Positions 25,836-34,876 of a DNA stretch of 64,000 bases are shown here, one piece after another. The translations under genes and the position numbers were made by a program. The notes under the pieces are model-generated. The model searched no databases. It was not told where the DNA came from and saw nothing but the letters and a program-made list of their open reading frames with translations. Origin of the DNA: Prolixibacteraceae bacterium (GTDB lineage: Bacteria > Bacteroidota > Bacteroidia > Bacteroidales > Prolixibacteraceae); NCBI GenBank assembly GCA_003457135.1, contig DMSQ01000019.1, forward strand, positions 1-64,000, given 5' to 3'. Within the stretch, counting starts at the first letter, position 1, and every line of letters starts with the position of its first letter.

Positions 25836-26720
25836 ATGAAAGCATACGTATTTCCAGGGCAGGGCGCCCAGTACGCCGGAATGGGCAAAGATTTGTATGA
25901 AAAATCGCCTTTGGCTAAAGAGCTTTTCGAAAAAGCCAATGAAATTTTAGGCTTCCGCATCACTGACATCATGTTCGATGGTACTGAAGAAGACCTGAAA
26001 CAAACCAAAGTAACTCAACCAGCTATCTTTTTGCATTCGGTATTATTGGCAAAAACATTGGAAAATTTTCAGCCTGAAATGGTTGCCGGTCATTCATTGG
26101 GTGAATTTTCAGCCCTGGTTGCCAACGGCGCATTGAGCTTCGAAGATGGTTTGCGCCTGGTTTCGAAACGCGCTCAGGCTATGCAAAAAGCTTGTGAAGC
26201 TGAACCTTCTACTATGGCCGCCATTGTAGGTTTGGAAGACGTAATCGTGGAAGAAGTTTGTGCTTCAATTGACGATGTGGTGGTTCCGGCCAACTACAAC
26301 TGCCCCGGTCAATTGGTAATTTCCGGCTCGTTTGCTGGTATTGATAAAGCCTGCGAAGCGATGACTGCCCGTGGCGCCAAACGTGCTTTAAAGCTACCTG
26401 TTGGCGGCGCTTTCCACTCCCCACTGATGGAACCTGCCCGCGAAGAACTGGCTGCTGCCATTGAAGCAACACCATTTTCAACGCCTGTTTGCCCGATTTA
26501 CCAGAATGTAAATGCAGCTCCAACCTCTGACCCTGTCGTTATCAAACAAAACCTGATTTCGCAGTTGACTGCACCGGTTCGCTGGACACAGACTGCTAAA
26601 AACATGATTGCTGATGGCGCCACTTTATTTACTGAAATTGGTCCCGGCAAAGTTCTTCAGGGATTGATTAAAAAAGTGGATAAAAATGCTGAAGTTGCGG
26701 GGGTGCAAAGTTTTGAATAA
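25836..26720 (+). CDS. fabD: Malonyl-CoA:ACP transacylase
   Basis: FabD transfers malonyl groups from CoA to acyl carrier protein at the start of fatty acid elongation. The 294-residue protein starts with MKAYVFPGQGAQYAGMGKDL, has the nucleophile Ser87 in GHSLGEF, and the active-site His in the GGAFHSPLM motif. The start at 25836 is chosen because it sits directly before the FPGQGAQ motif and behind a consensus promoter; the frame is open further upstream but has no homology there. No other fab genes are adjacent. Confidence 0.96.
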   Translation: MKAYVFPGQGAQYAGMGKDLYEKSPLAKELFEKANEILGFRITDIMFDGTEEDLKQTKVTQPAIFLHSVLLAKTLENFQPEMVAGHSLGEFSALVANGALSFEDGLRLVSKRAQAMQKACEAEPSTMAAIVGLEDVIVEEVCASIDDVVVPANYNCPGQLVISGSFAGIDKACEAMTARGAKRALKLPVGGAFHSPLMEPAREELAAAIEATPFSTPVCPIYQNVNAAPTSDPVVIKQNLISQLTAPVRWTQTAKNMIADGATLFTEIGPGKVLQGLIKKVDKNAEVAGVQSFE

Positions 26721-26747
26721 TCAAAAGAGAGAAAATAAGAAAATAGG

Positions 26748-26776
26748 AAACTGCTGGTGAAATACCGGCAGTTTTT
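26748..26776 (+). terminator. Rho-independent terminator of fabD
   Basis: AAACTGCTGGT (26748-26758) pairs with ACCGGCAGTTT (26764-26774) with one G-U pair, 5-nt loop, followed by TTTTTG. It lies 27 bases after the fabD stop. Confidence 0.8.
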
Positions 26777-26787
26777 GTTTTCTGTCC

Positions 26788-27336
26788 TCATTTCAAAGGA
26801 AATCGTGCAAATTGAAAGATTTCATTTGTAAGACCTTCGTTTTCGTATCCAGCATCAATCAGTACAAACTGCTTTTTCTGGTAGTTCCATTTTTTAATTT
26901 TGTGGTTAAACAATAACCACAGTCTATTTTCCAAATCAAGGGTGATATCCGTACTTTGCTCATCTTCTAATTCTAAAAAGCGAATAAAGTTTTCATTTTT
27001 ACGGTCATATAAAGAAAGGCCTGTTCCGGCCGACATTATCCAAACCTGATTGGCAAAATCTACCAATACTTGCTCTGCTGTAAAATAAAGTAATGAAGTC
27101 GAATCCTTAGGATTATGGTAATAATTCCTGAATTCATAACCATTCCAACGACTTAAACCGTCCCAAGTGGCAATCCAAAGGAAACCGCTCTGATCCTGAG
27201 CAATTTCAAAGACATGGTTATGTGGCAAGCCCTGGTCGGTGGTAAAAGTTTTGACGGCAAAGTTTTCCTGCCCGACTGACAAATCAGGAAAAAGGAAATA
27301 GAATAAAATGAAAAGTATAAAACCAAATTTGCCCAT
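26788..27336 (-). pseudogene. N-terminal fragment of a two-component-propeller sensor
   Basis: The 182 residues start with a signal peptide (ending LSVGQ) and then the opening blades of a Reg_prop beta-propeller: FTTDQGLPHNHVFEIAQDQSGFLWIATWDGLSRWNGYEF, read in two parts, is the family's standard start. Intact relatives (hybrid two-component or HTCS sensors) have 700-1400 residues with about 14 blades, a Y_Y_Y domain, a membrane helix and kinase domains. Here the frame stops after about three blades, next to the fabD terminator. It is therefore a 3'-deleted remnant. Confidence 0.75.
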
Positions 27337-27503
27337 CGCTCAGGTTACTTTGGTATAAAAATAAAGGATAAGTTGAATGATTGCCAACAATTTGCACAAC
27401 ACGGCTATTTTATTTGTTCAAAGCGTGTTTTCAGCTAACAGAAAAGGATAAAATCCATAGTCAGAGTTTGACTTTAAGTCAAGCCCTGACTAAAAAATCT
27501 TCC

Positions 27504-27929
27504 TTACGATTTCATCACCTCCATCTTAAACTCCTCCAAAATCTGCAAATGGTCAAATGCCATTTCCGGAAGCTGGCTCAGCGAAAACCATTGTGCATTG
27601 GCAGCATCGTCGCTGGCGCATGCGGTTAATTCTTCCTCAGTAAAAGCATAAAAAATTACGGAAATGGTGCGGTGGCGCGGATCACGGTTAACACCGCCAT
27701 AGGCTTTAAATTGTTTCAACTCCCCTACCCTGATACCTGTTTCTTCTTCCAGTTCGCGGTGGCAGGCAGTTTCTAATTCTTCGTTCATATCTATGAATCC
27801 GCCCGGAAGCGCCCATTTGCTTTTGAAAGGTTCGCGACCTCGTTCAATCAATAATACAGAATTCTGCTTACTTATCAGGATAGCATCAACAGTAACTGCA
27901 GGACGGGGATATGGATAGGTGTGAGTCAT
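27504..27929 (-). CDS. NUDIX hydrolase
   Basis: A 141-residue cytosolic Nudix enzyme that hydrolyses a nucleoside diphosphate linked to another group. The Nudix box is complete: GGFIDMNEELETACHRELEEETGI (in two parts, GGFID...RELEEETG), with the metal-binding glutamates REXXEE. The N-terminal VDAILISKQNSVLLIERGREP and KWALPGGF resemble ADP-ribose pyrophosphatase or 8-oxo-dGTP-type housekeepers; substrate unknown. Upstream is a repeat-rich gap (27930-28129). Confidence 0.92.
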   Translation of the reverse strand: MTHTYPYPRPAVTVDAILISKQNSVLLIERGREPFKSKWALPGGFIDMNEELETACHRELEEETGIRVGELKQFKAYGGVNRDPRHRTISVIFYAFTEEELTACASDDAANAQWFSLSQLPEMAFDHLQILEEFKMEVMKS

Positions 27930-27958
27930 AGCGTTGCGGGTTGCGGGTACAGGCTACA

Positions 27959-28112
27959 GAGTCATTTATGGTCATTAGGTCATTGATTGTCATTCGATAG
28001 TCATTCAATAGTCATTCAATTGTCTGTTTTGATAAAATTAATGGCGCGAAGCGAATACCACAAATGACGCGAAGCGAATGACCACCAATGACTTTACTGA
28101 ACACTGCGACTG
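27959..28112. repeat. Low-complexity tandem repeats and dispersed 19-mer
   Basis: 27960-28020 holds seven degenerate copies of a GTCATTcaa-type 9-11-mer (TAGTCATTCAA twice in perfect tandem). CGCGAAGCGAAT then occurs twice, 23 bases apart (28045-28056, 28068-28079), with inverted AATGAC words nearby. TTACTGAACACTGCGACTG follows at 28094-28112, identical to 12859-12877. No coding potential is seen. Confidence 0.6.
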
Positions 28113-28129
28113 AATACTGATCACTTTCT

Positions 28130-28918
28130 TCAGTCTTTGATAATCCGTTTCATCACCCTCATCTGGTGGGTGTATTGTTTAGTTTCCAAATTGTAAATGC
28201 CAAATTGGTCAACGTTGTCAATGCGCACTTTTCCGGAGGCATGGATGATTTTATTCTTTTCCCAAATAATGCCGACATGTACAATACGGCCTTCATCGTC
28301 ATCAAAAAATGCCAGGTCGCCGGGTTTGGTTTCTTCCACAAAACTCAACGCTGTTCCGTAATGTACCTGCTGGCTGGCATCACGCGGAATCACTATTCCG
28401 GCCATTTTATAAATAATTTGAGTCAGACCGGAACAATCTATTCCCATTGGAGAACGGCCGCCCCACAAATAGGGTGCATTAAAATATTTTAACGCCTGGT
28501 CAATGATTGTTTTCCGAACATTTGCCGGTTTTTTATAAGTAAAATTTCCGGCAAAACCAAAGACATCATATTGAATCGAGAACTCCTTCAGGTAAGGCCG
28601 CCAGCAAGGCAAGGTACTTCCGGCCACAATCATCATGGTTTGTTCGGCATTTACCGGAATAATATTAAAAATGTCGGCGCTAACGGCAAAAGGCGAATGT
28701 ACAATTTTCAGGTACGACTTTTCAGGCAGTGGAGTAATCATTTTCACATCAATCCAGCCAGCACAACCATCAAAAGCAAGTTTAACACGGGCCCATCCCA
28801 TCATGATTTCATTCACGATGAAATGTTCACCATATAAAATCTGGGTAATCATTTCACTTTGTTCAGATGGATCCCTGCGTACAGGAATAATACTTAAACC
28901 AGAAATGCCGTAGTTCAT
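28130..28918 (-). CDS. NlpC/P60 peptidoglycan endopeptidase with SH3 domains
   Basis: A 262-residue protein with bacterial SH3-like domains in residues about 1-125 (ILYGEHFIVNEIMMGWARVKL) and an NlpC/P60 cysteine peptidase domain after them. The catalytic Cys is in GIDCSGLTQIIYKM and the His in IVHVGIIW. The layout fits gamma-D-glutamyl-diamino-acid endopeptidases (YkfC type) that trim wall peptides. No obvious signal peptide: it may be cytosolic in peptide recycling, like YkfC relatives, or the N-terminus may be longer. Divergent from the 7TM-HD gene. Confidence 0.9.
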   Translation of the reverse strand: MNYGISGLSIIPVRRDPSEQSEMITQILYGEHFIVNEIMMGWARVKLAFDGCAGWIDVKMITPLPEKSYLKIVHSPFAVSADIFNIIPVNAEQTMMIVAGSTLPCWRPYLKEFSIQYDVFGFAGNFTYKKPANVRKTIIDQALKYFNAPYLWGGRSPMGIDCSGLTQIIYKMAGIVIPRDASQQVHYGTALSFVEETKPGDLAFFDDDEGRIVHVGIIWEKNKIIHASGKVRIDNVDQFGIYNLETKQYTHQMRVMKRIIKD

Positions 28919-29002
28919 AACGGAATAAATAATTTTAGTCTTTCAAAGATAAAACTTCGCGCTTACTTTCTAAATTGCAAAGGTTTTCAAAATACAGAAC
29001 TT

Positions 29003-31066
29003 ATGAAAAAGTTATTAACCCAACTTAACCACTCCTATCATTTATTTTATCTGGCGATGGTTTTTATTGCCGGGATTGGTTTGATTTTTCTGGTATTTCC
29101 GGGTGAAAGCCGCTTTAAGTACGAATTTCAGAAAGGGAGCCCCTGGCAGCACGAAACGCTGATTGCCCCATTTAATTTTGCAATCCTGAAGACCGAAGCC
29201 GAAGTAAAGTTCGAAAATGATTCCATACTAAAAACGTATATCCCCTATTTTATCCTTGATTCGTTGGTTGAAAATACCAAAGTCAAAGAGTTTGAGAGTG
29301 TTTTAACGAAATGGATTGAAACAAATTCATCGAATAAGCCGGTTGAAAACATTCAACAACTTCCCGGCATTTTGCAGGGAATTTACAAAGCCGGTATCGT
29401 ATCACAAGCGATTAACTCTTACGAAGAGTTACAAGGCAAAGCGGAAGTTATGCGGGTCAGAGGAAATAAGGCGGTAAAAATTGCAGTAAACAGCATCTAT
29501 TCTATCAAATCTGCTTATCAGGAATTGAACGATACCATCCGAAAAATATCGGGAAGCCATTATGCTGAAATCATCCAAAAAATAAATCTGAGCGATTATA
29601 TTGCGGACAACTTGTACTATGATGCAAAACTCAATCAACAGGAAAAGAAACAATTGCTCGGGAAACTTTCGGCGACCAAAGGAATGATACAGGCAGGTGA
29701 ACGGATTATTTTTCAGGGCGATTTGGTTGGATCGGAAAAATACCTGATCCTGGAATCACTGAAGCAAGCCTATGAATCAAAACGTGGCGGTAATATGGAA
29801 TATTTTCTGGTCATCGCCGGCCGTTTGGTTATTATTTCGAGCTTTATCGTGCTGATGTTCCTTTACTTATTATTTTACAGAAGGGAGCTTTTTAATCACA
29901 GAAGAAAACTTGCGTTTATTGTCATGATGATCGTTTTGATGGTTTTTATGGCCGGATTTGCCACCAAAGTGAAATTGCTGAACATTTATATGGTTCCCAT
30001 GGCCATTTTGCCCATTCTGGTCCGGATTTTCTTTGATTCACGCACGGCCATCTTTTCGCTGATGGTTACTACTTTGCTTATTGGATATTTTGCCCCGAAT
30101 AGTTACGAATACATTATCCTGCAAATGATTGCCGGAATAATGGCCGTGTTTACCATGAACAAACTTCATAAACGTTCGCATCTGGTTATTTCAGCATTTG
30201 CGATATTTATCAGCTATTCGGTGATTTATATTGCCATGGCGTTGGTTCAGGAAGGCAGCCTCGAAACAATAAACTGGAAAACCATTGAATGGTTTGGGAT
30301 CAGCAGCTTTTTTATCTTTATGGCGTATCCGCTCATTGATATTTTCGAACGGATATTTGGTTTCGTGTCGGATGTTACCCTGATTGAACTATCGAATACC
30401 AACCAGCCGTTGCTCCGTAAACTGGCCGAAGAAGCTCCCGGAACTTTTCAGCACTCACTTCAGGTAGCAAACATGGCCGAAGCTGTAATCCACCGGATTG
30501 GCGGAAACCCGTTTCTGGTTTATGCGGGAGCATTGTATCACGACATCGGAAAGATTAATAAATCAGAATATTTTATCGAAAATCAGGCCGTTGGGATGAA
30601 TCCGCATGATAGCCTTGACTATCTGAAAAGTGCGGAGATAATTATTGATCATGTTACAAATGGAGTTGAGCTTGCCCGAAAATATAAATTGCCTGAAGTC
30701 CTGATTTCGTTCATCACCACCCATCATGGCACATCGCAATCGAATTATTTTTACAAAAAGTATCAAATTGAAAATCCTGGCGTTGAAGTTGATCCCACCC
30801 GGTTTTCATATCCCGGACCTTTACCGCATAACAAAGAAATGGCTGTACTGATGCTTACCGATGGGATTGAAGCAACTGCACATAGTTTAAAAGATAAATC
30901 GGCAAACACATTTAGCGAAATGATTGAATATTTGGTTGAACAAAAAATCAGGTCGAACCAATTGATTGATGCCGACCTGACCTTGCATGAAATTACAATC
31001 CTGAAAAGCATCTTGCTCGAAAAACTGGTCAGTATTTACCATGTTCGGATTGAATATCCAAAATGA
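29003..31066 (+). CDS. 7TM-HD phosphodiesterase (PgpH-type)
   Basis: A 687-residue protein with the PgpH layout: one N-terminal membrane helix (about 15-35), a large extracytoplasmic 7TMR-HDED domain (about 40-265), seven membrane helices (about 275-450), and a cytosolic HD domain. The HD metal ligands are in FQHSLQVANMAEAV, YHDIGKI and TTHHGT. Members hydrolyse c-di-AMP, which controls osmolyte and wall balance. The gene is convergent with a small membrane protein gene, 7 bases apart. Confidence 0.95.
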   Translation: MKKLLTQLNHSYHLFYLAMVFIAGIGLIFLVFPGESRFKYEFQKGSPWQHETLIAPFNFAILKTEAEVKFENDSILKTYIPYFILDSLVENTKVKEFESVLTKWIETNSSNKPVENIQQLPGILQGIYKAGIVSQAINSYEELQGKAEVMRVRGNKAVKIAVNSIYSIKSAYQELNDTIRKISGSHYAEIIQKINLSDYIADNLYYDAKLNQQEKKQLLGKLSATKGMIQAGERIIFQGDLVGSEKYLILESLKQAYESKRGGNMEYFLVIAGRLVIISSFIVLMFLYLLFYRRELFNHRRKLAFIVMMIVLMVFMAGFATKVKLLNIYMVPMAILPILVRIFFDSRTAIFSLMVTTLLIGYFAPNSYEYIILQMIAGIMAVFTMNKLHKRSHLVISAFAIFISYSVIYIAMALVQEGSLETINWKTIEWFGISSFFIFMAYPLIDIFERIFGFVSDVTLIELSNTNQPLLRKLAEEAPGTFQHSLQVANMAEAVIHRIGGNPFLVYAGALYHDIGKINKSEYFIENQAVGMNPHDSLDYLKSAEIIIDHVTNGVELARKYKLPEVLISFITTHHGTSQSNYFYKKYQIENPGVEVDPTRFSYPGPLPHNKEMAVLMLTDGIEATAHSLKDKSANTFSEMIEYLVEQKIRSNQLIDADLTLHEITILKSILLEKLVSIYHVRIEYPK

Positions 31067-31073
31067 GAAGCTT

Positions 31074-31508
31074 TCAGGAATTGAAAAACGTTTGATAAAA
31101 CCGGAAAGAGGACATTAAAAGCGGAATCCCCATTATTATATATATCAGCGAAAGGTTTTCGGCAGAAACAAAACCCGATTTGCGAAGCATCACACCGAGT
31201 GTAATCATGGAGAACATCATCAGGTAACTTCTGATATCAAAAAAGGAGAATAAGCATGGCTGACCGATAGGTAAGTTCTGAATGCGAAGTACATGCTTTG
31301 CCGAAATGCGGTTAAATAAAAGCCTGAAAAACAATAAACCAGCCAAAAGTCCGGTGAAGAGTTTCAGAAACAAATGAGATGGTTGGGAATCCAAAAAGGT
31401 TAATCCCCGAAACAACAACATTCCTCCTGCAAAAGTCCAGACCAGTGCAGCTATGAATAACAAATAATGCTTCGAAACCCGTGGCGTAAAAAAATCAATC
31501 TTCATCAT
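31074..31508 (-). CDS. Small integral membrane protein (144 aa)
   Basis: Four hydrophobic helices (about 15-35, 46-64, 86-106, 115-135) and no recognised domain; N-terminus KIDFFTPRVSKHYLLF. Found convergent to the PgpH-type gene. Function unknown. The gap that follows (31509-31765) is AT-rich; GATATTTG at 31703-31710 is a 7/8 match to the -7 box and may serve the next gene. Confidence 0.65.
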   Translation of the reverse strand: MMKIDFFTPRVSKHYLLFIAALVWTFAGGMLLFRGLTFLDSQPSHLFLKLFTGLLAGLLFFRLLFNRISAKHVLRIQNLPIGQPCLFSFFDIRSYLMMFSMITLGVMLRKSGFVSAENLSLIYIIMGIPLLMSSFRFYQTFFNS

Positions 31509-31765
31509 TTAAATTTCTGACCATAAAGAAATGAATTTTTCGTGTCAATAAAAAAACAGGTGAAAGAATCGTTTATCTATAAAAAACAAGGTGTTTTTTT
31601 AACCAAACAGAACATCATACATTCTTGAGGTAATCCATGTCAAATGATATATAAGTTTGTGCATTTTTTCAAAAAAAAAGTTCATGAATTAAATAAAATT
31701 CTGATATTTGTCATGCTTTTAACATGAAAAAACCATAATCACAAATAACCTTAATATCATACAAC

Positions 31766-32938
31766 ATGTTTAAAATCCAAACTTTAAATAAGATTGATCC
31801 GGAAGGATTGAAGATTTTCCCTCTTGACAAATACGAAATTGCCAGTGAATTCGTCTCTCCTGATGCAATCATAGTTCGTAGTCAGGCCATGCACGACATG
31901 GAATTTTCATCAAGCCTGCTTTCGATTGCACGTGCCGGGGCAGGTGTTAACAATATCCCGATCGAAAAATGCACAGAAAAGGGGATTGTGGTTTTCAACA
32001 CTCCAGGCGCCAACGCTCATGGAGTAAAAGAAATTGTAATTGCCGGCATGCTGCTTGCTTCGCGCGATATTGCCGGATCAATCGAATGGGCCAAAACCCT
32101 GAAAGGCAAAGGCAGCGAGGTTCCCGGATTGGTTGAAAAAGGCAAAACCAATTTTGGAGGAACTGAAATCCGTGGAAAAACACTGGCTGTCATTGGATTG
32201 GGCGCTATCGGCGTCCTTGTTGCCAATGCGGCCCAGGCGCTTGGTATGAATGTCCTGGGTTACGACCCTTATATTTCTGTCACTCACGCATGGAAATTAA
32301 GCCGTAATGTAAAAAAAGCTGAAGGACTTGAATCACTCCTCGCCAATGCCGACTTTGTTACCCTTCAGATTCCGCAAATGCCCGAAACAAAAGGCTTCAT
32401 CAACAAAGACAAACTGAAGATGATGAAGAACGGGGTTAAAATCATGAACTTTGCCCGTGGCGGACTTGTCAGTAACCAGGATTTGATTGAGGCCATCGAA
32501 TCGGGAAAAGTAGGCAAATATGTCACTGATTTTCCTGAAGATGAATTGATCGGCGTAAAAAATATCATTGCCATTCCTCACCTGGGCGCCTCAACCGAAG
32601 AATCGGAAACCAATTGTGCAATTATGGCTGTGAACCAAACCATCGAATATCTTGAAAATGGCAACATCGTCAATTCCGTAAATTTCCCCGTCGCGGAAAT
32701 GGAACGAAATGGCGGAACCCGCATCGTTGTTGCAAATATGAATATTCCGAAAATGGTTAGCCAGATATCAGCGCTTTTAGCTCAGGAAGGACTTAATATC
32801 TCCAATATGCTGAACAGGAACAAAGATGAAATTGCCTATAATATTATTGATATTGACGGTTCTGTTCCTGAAACAATTAAAGGAATGATTTCATCAATTG
32901 CCGGAGTAATCATGGTGAGAGTTCTTCCTCCAAAATAA
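31766..32938 (+). CDS. serA: 3-phosphoglycerate dehydrogenase (SerA-like)
   Basis: A 390-residue D-2-hydroxyacid dehydrogenase with an ACT domain. SerA oxidises 3-phosphoglycerate with NAD+ at the start of serine synthesis. Visible: ARAGAGVNNIPIEKC, the NAD-binding VIGLGAIGVLVANAA, MNFARGGLVSNQDL and the catalytic His in IPHLGASTEESE. A C-terminal ACT domain (about 315-390, RIVVANMNIPKMVSQISALL) suggests feedback by serine. No serC or serB is adjacent, but class IV and PLP enzymes nearby are not part of this pathway. Other 2-hydroxyacids are possible substrates, but the ACT domain favours SerA. Confidence 0.88.
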   Translation: MFKIQTLNKIDPEGLKIFPLDKYEIASEFVSPDAIIVRSQAMHDMEFSSSLLSIARAGAGVNNIPIEKCTEKGIVVFNTPGANAHGVKEIVIAGMLLASRDIAGSIEWAKTLKGKGSEVPGLVEKGKTNFGGTEIRGKTLAVIGLGAIGVLVANAAQALGMNVLGYDPYISVTHAWKLSRNVKKAEGLESLLANADFVTLQIPQMPETKGFINKDKLKMMKNGVKIMNFARGGLVSNQDLIEAIESGKVGKYVTDFPEDELIGVKNIIAIPHLGASTEESETNCAIMAVNQTIEYLENGNIVNSVNFPVAEMERNGGTRIVVANMNIPKMVSQISALLAQEGLNISNMLNRNKDEIAYNIIDIDGSVPETIKGMISSIAGVIMVRVLPPK

Positions 32939-33055
32939 CTTAAACCCCATCCTCATTCAACTATAAGTTGATTTACTAATTTGTGATATGTAACACTTAT
33001 TTCTCAGAACCCGTAAGATACATGATAAAAAAGCAACATTTTTTTTCATTTTCTT

Positions 33056-33982
33056 ATGGGCAAGACAGATAACTACCTATTCATTAAAATTTTATTGGCA
33101 GCATTTTTTCTGCTGGTGCTAAACTCATGGCTCAATTACCACATTGGCAAAGGTTTTCTCGAAACCTATTTCGTCAATGGGATTTTGGTCTTTTTTGCAT
33201 TCGTAAGCTTTTTCCTGAAATATTTAAAGAAAGGTGAAGCAGAAAAGATTAACCAATTATCCTCAAGGTGGGTTACCGGAATTTTGAGTTTTCAGGTAAT
33301 AGCAGGATTCTACATTTTATTCTTCATGGCAGGTTGTTTCATTTCCTCCATTCAAATTTCGAGTAATAGAATTAAAACAAATACATCACTAAGTTTAATT
33401 CATACTGGTAGTTCTGATTCAACTACTTTAAAATTTGAAATCTCTGAGAAGAATCCTGTTGCCAAAGTGACTGTTTTAACCATTCCATTTGGAAAATCAT
33501 TCATTTTGGCTGCCAAAGGTTATCAACAGTTGAAATTTCAGGTATATCCGTGGATCGGGAAAAGAATCATCCTGGAAAACGAAATGAAGGTTTCACCGAC
33601 TATTCTGGCAAGGGTCCCTGCCGGCGATTTAAAGCTGCGCTCAAAGGCAAAACTAATTGTACAACACAACCACCAATATATTGATACCTTCGATCTGAAA
33701 GGCCGTGCCACCATAGTTATCGGACAAATTCCGGAAATTCCGGAGGAATACTTTGAAAAATGGCATACTGAACTTAGGGGACTGTACAATGATGAGAGGA
33801 CCATATACAGTAAACTGAATATATGGAGAGAAGAACCTTTGTATATTCCGTTTGTTTTACTCGCTGATGACAGTCTTAAACTGGAATTGACCTACGATTA
33901 TGGAGAAAAGTTTGCCTTTTGTAAGGGCATAGTTGATTCAGGCAGATATAAGGAACTAAAATTTAAATCTTTGAACCAATGA
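33056..33982 (+). CDS. Membrane protein of unknown function, first of a three-gene unit
   Basis: 308 residues. Three membrane helices (about 7-28, 33-50, 75-102) precede a beta-rich domain that faces the periplasm or cytosol. This domain contains PEGA-like strands (AKVTVLTIPFGKSFILAAKG, FKVYPWIGKRI) and ends with a PEEYFEKWHTELRG segment. No known family. Its last four bases overlap the next start (ATGA at 33979), so the two are translationally coupled. Confidence 0.7.
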   Translation: MGKTDNYLFIKILLAAFFLLVLNSWLNYHIGKGFLETYFVNGILVFFAFVSFFLKYLKKGEAEKINQLSSRWVTGILSFQVIAGFYILFFMAGCFISSIQISSNRIKTNTSLSLIHTGSSDSTTLKFEISEKNPVAKVTVLTIPFGKSFILAAKGYQQLKFQVYPWIGKRIILENEMKVSPTILARVPAGDLKLRSKAKLIVQHNHQYIDTFDLKGRATIVIGQIPEIPEEYFEKWHTELRGLYNDERTIYSKLNIWREEPLYIPFVLLADDSLKLELTYDYGEKFAFCKGIVDSGRYKELKFKSLNQ

Positions 33983-34875
33983 AAAAATGGATAGGGATTA
34001 TTTTCGGTATCTTGTTGCTTTCAGTGAATCTGTCTGCAGAAGGGAAAAAAACCATTCAGGTCAGGTTCACGATTGCTGAGAAGCAGTATGAAAAACATTT
34101 CAAACTGGACAAAGGCCTGATTGAAAACAGATGTTCTTCGTTAATGGCTGATTTTCTGGACGAAACCTTTGGCTTTTTTAATTTTACCACTGAGGAAAAT
34201 GAACATGTCCTTCATATTGATTTGATTGATAAAGAACAAAACCTCAGCGCTCACTCTGGTTTAAAAGAAGTAGGTTTTAAAGTATTTGTAAAACAAAAGG
34301 AGAATTTAGGCATCGCACAACCGGTTTTTTGGGTACTTCGATCCGCTGACCAGGACGATGAAATGCTACCTGATGATAAGGACATATTTATTAATGAGAT
34401 CATTCAATCTTTTAAAAGAGGCGTTTCTAACAATAAGGAAGCGCTGGTAAAAAACATATTAAGTAAGGTGGAGGTTGCCGACGATTTTTATTTCATTCAG
34501 GAAAAAAAGTGGTTTATACTACCGCTTGGTGAAAGAGACAGCAACATTGCTGATTCGAGTCAATTTCTGATCATGACCCTGGTTTTGGATGATCTGATTG
34601 GTTTAAAAGTTTCGGATAAAGTAACAACAGTGGTACTGGGACCCATTAAATATTGGGAGGTAGCTAAACAAAAATATAATCTGCCGGATTCTTACCCTGA
34701 AGGTAGCCTTGCCCTGGAAAGACTTCCAGACGGAACGATAGAATTACCTGCTGATTTTTCACAGGTTGGTACCAAAATAAAGAAAATTTTCATTCTTAAA
34801 CATTTGCCTGTTGACAAAACTGAGAATGAAATAATTTCTCCGGGAACTTTTCTAAGTACACAAAATCCTGAATAA
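33979..34875 (+). CDS. Exported protein of unknown function, second of a three-gene unit
   Basis: 298 residues with a signal peptide (residues 1-20, ending LSAEG) and no membrane segment after it. The mature part has alternating strands and helices (VRFTIAEKQYEKHFKLDKG; LHIDLIDKEQNLSAHSG) and a conserved-looking C-terminal segment on interaction-type strands. No characterised family. It overlaps the first gene by 4 bases and ends 1 base before the third gene start codon, so all three are probably one operon. Confidence 0.7.
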   Translation: MKKWIGIIFGILLLSVNLSAEGKKTIQVRFTIAEKQYEKHFKLDKGLIENRCSSLMADFLDETFGFFNFTTEENEHVLHIDLIDKEQNLSAHSGLKEVGFKVFVKQKENLGIAQPVFWVLRSADQDDEMLPDDKDIFINEIIQSFKRGVSNNKEALVKNILSKVEVADDFYFIQEKKWFILPLGERDSNIADSSQFLIMTLVLDDLIGLKVSDKVTTVVLGPIKYWEVAKQKYNLPDSYPEGSLALERLPDGTIELPADFSQVGTKIKKIFILKHLPVDKTENEIISPGTFLSTQNPE

Positions 34876-34876
34876 G

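Noticed and set aside
27381..27629. Open frame of 82 codons opposite the Nudix gene
   Set aside because: Lies mostly antisense to a clear Nudix hydrolase and has no features.
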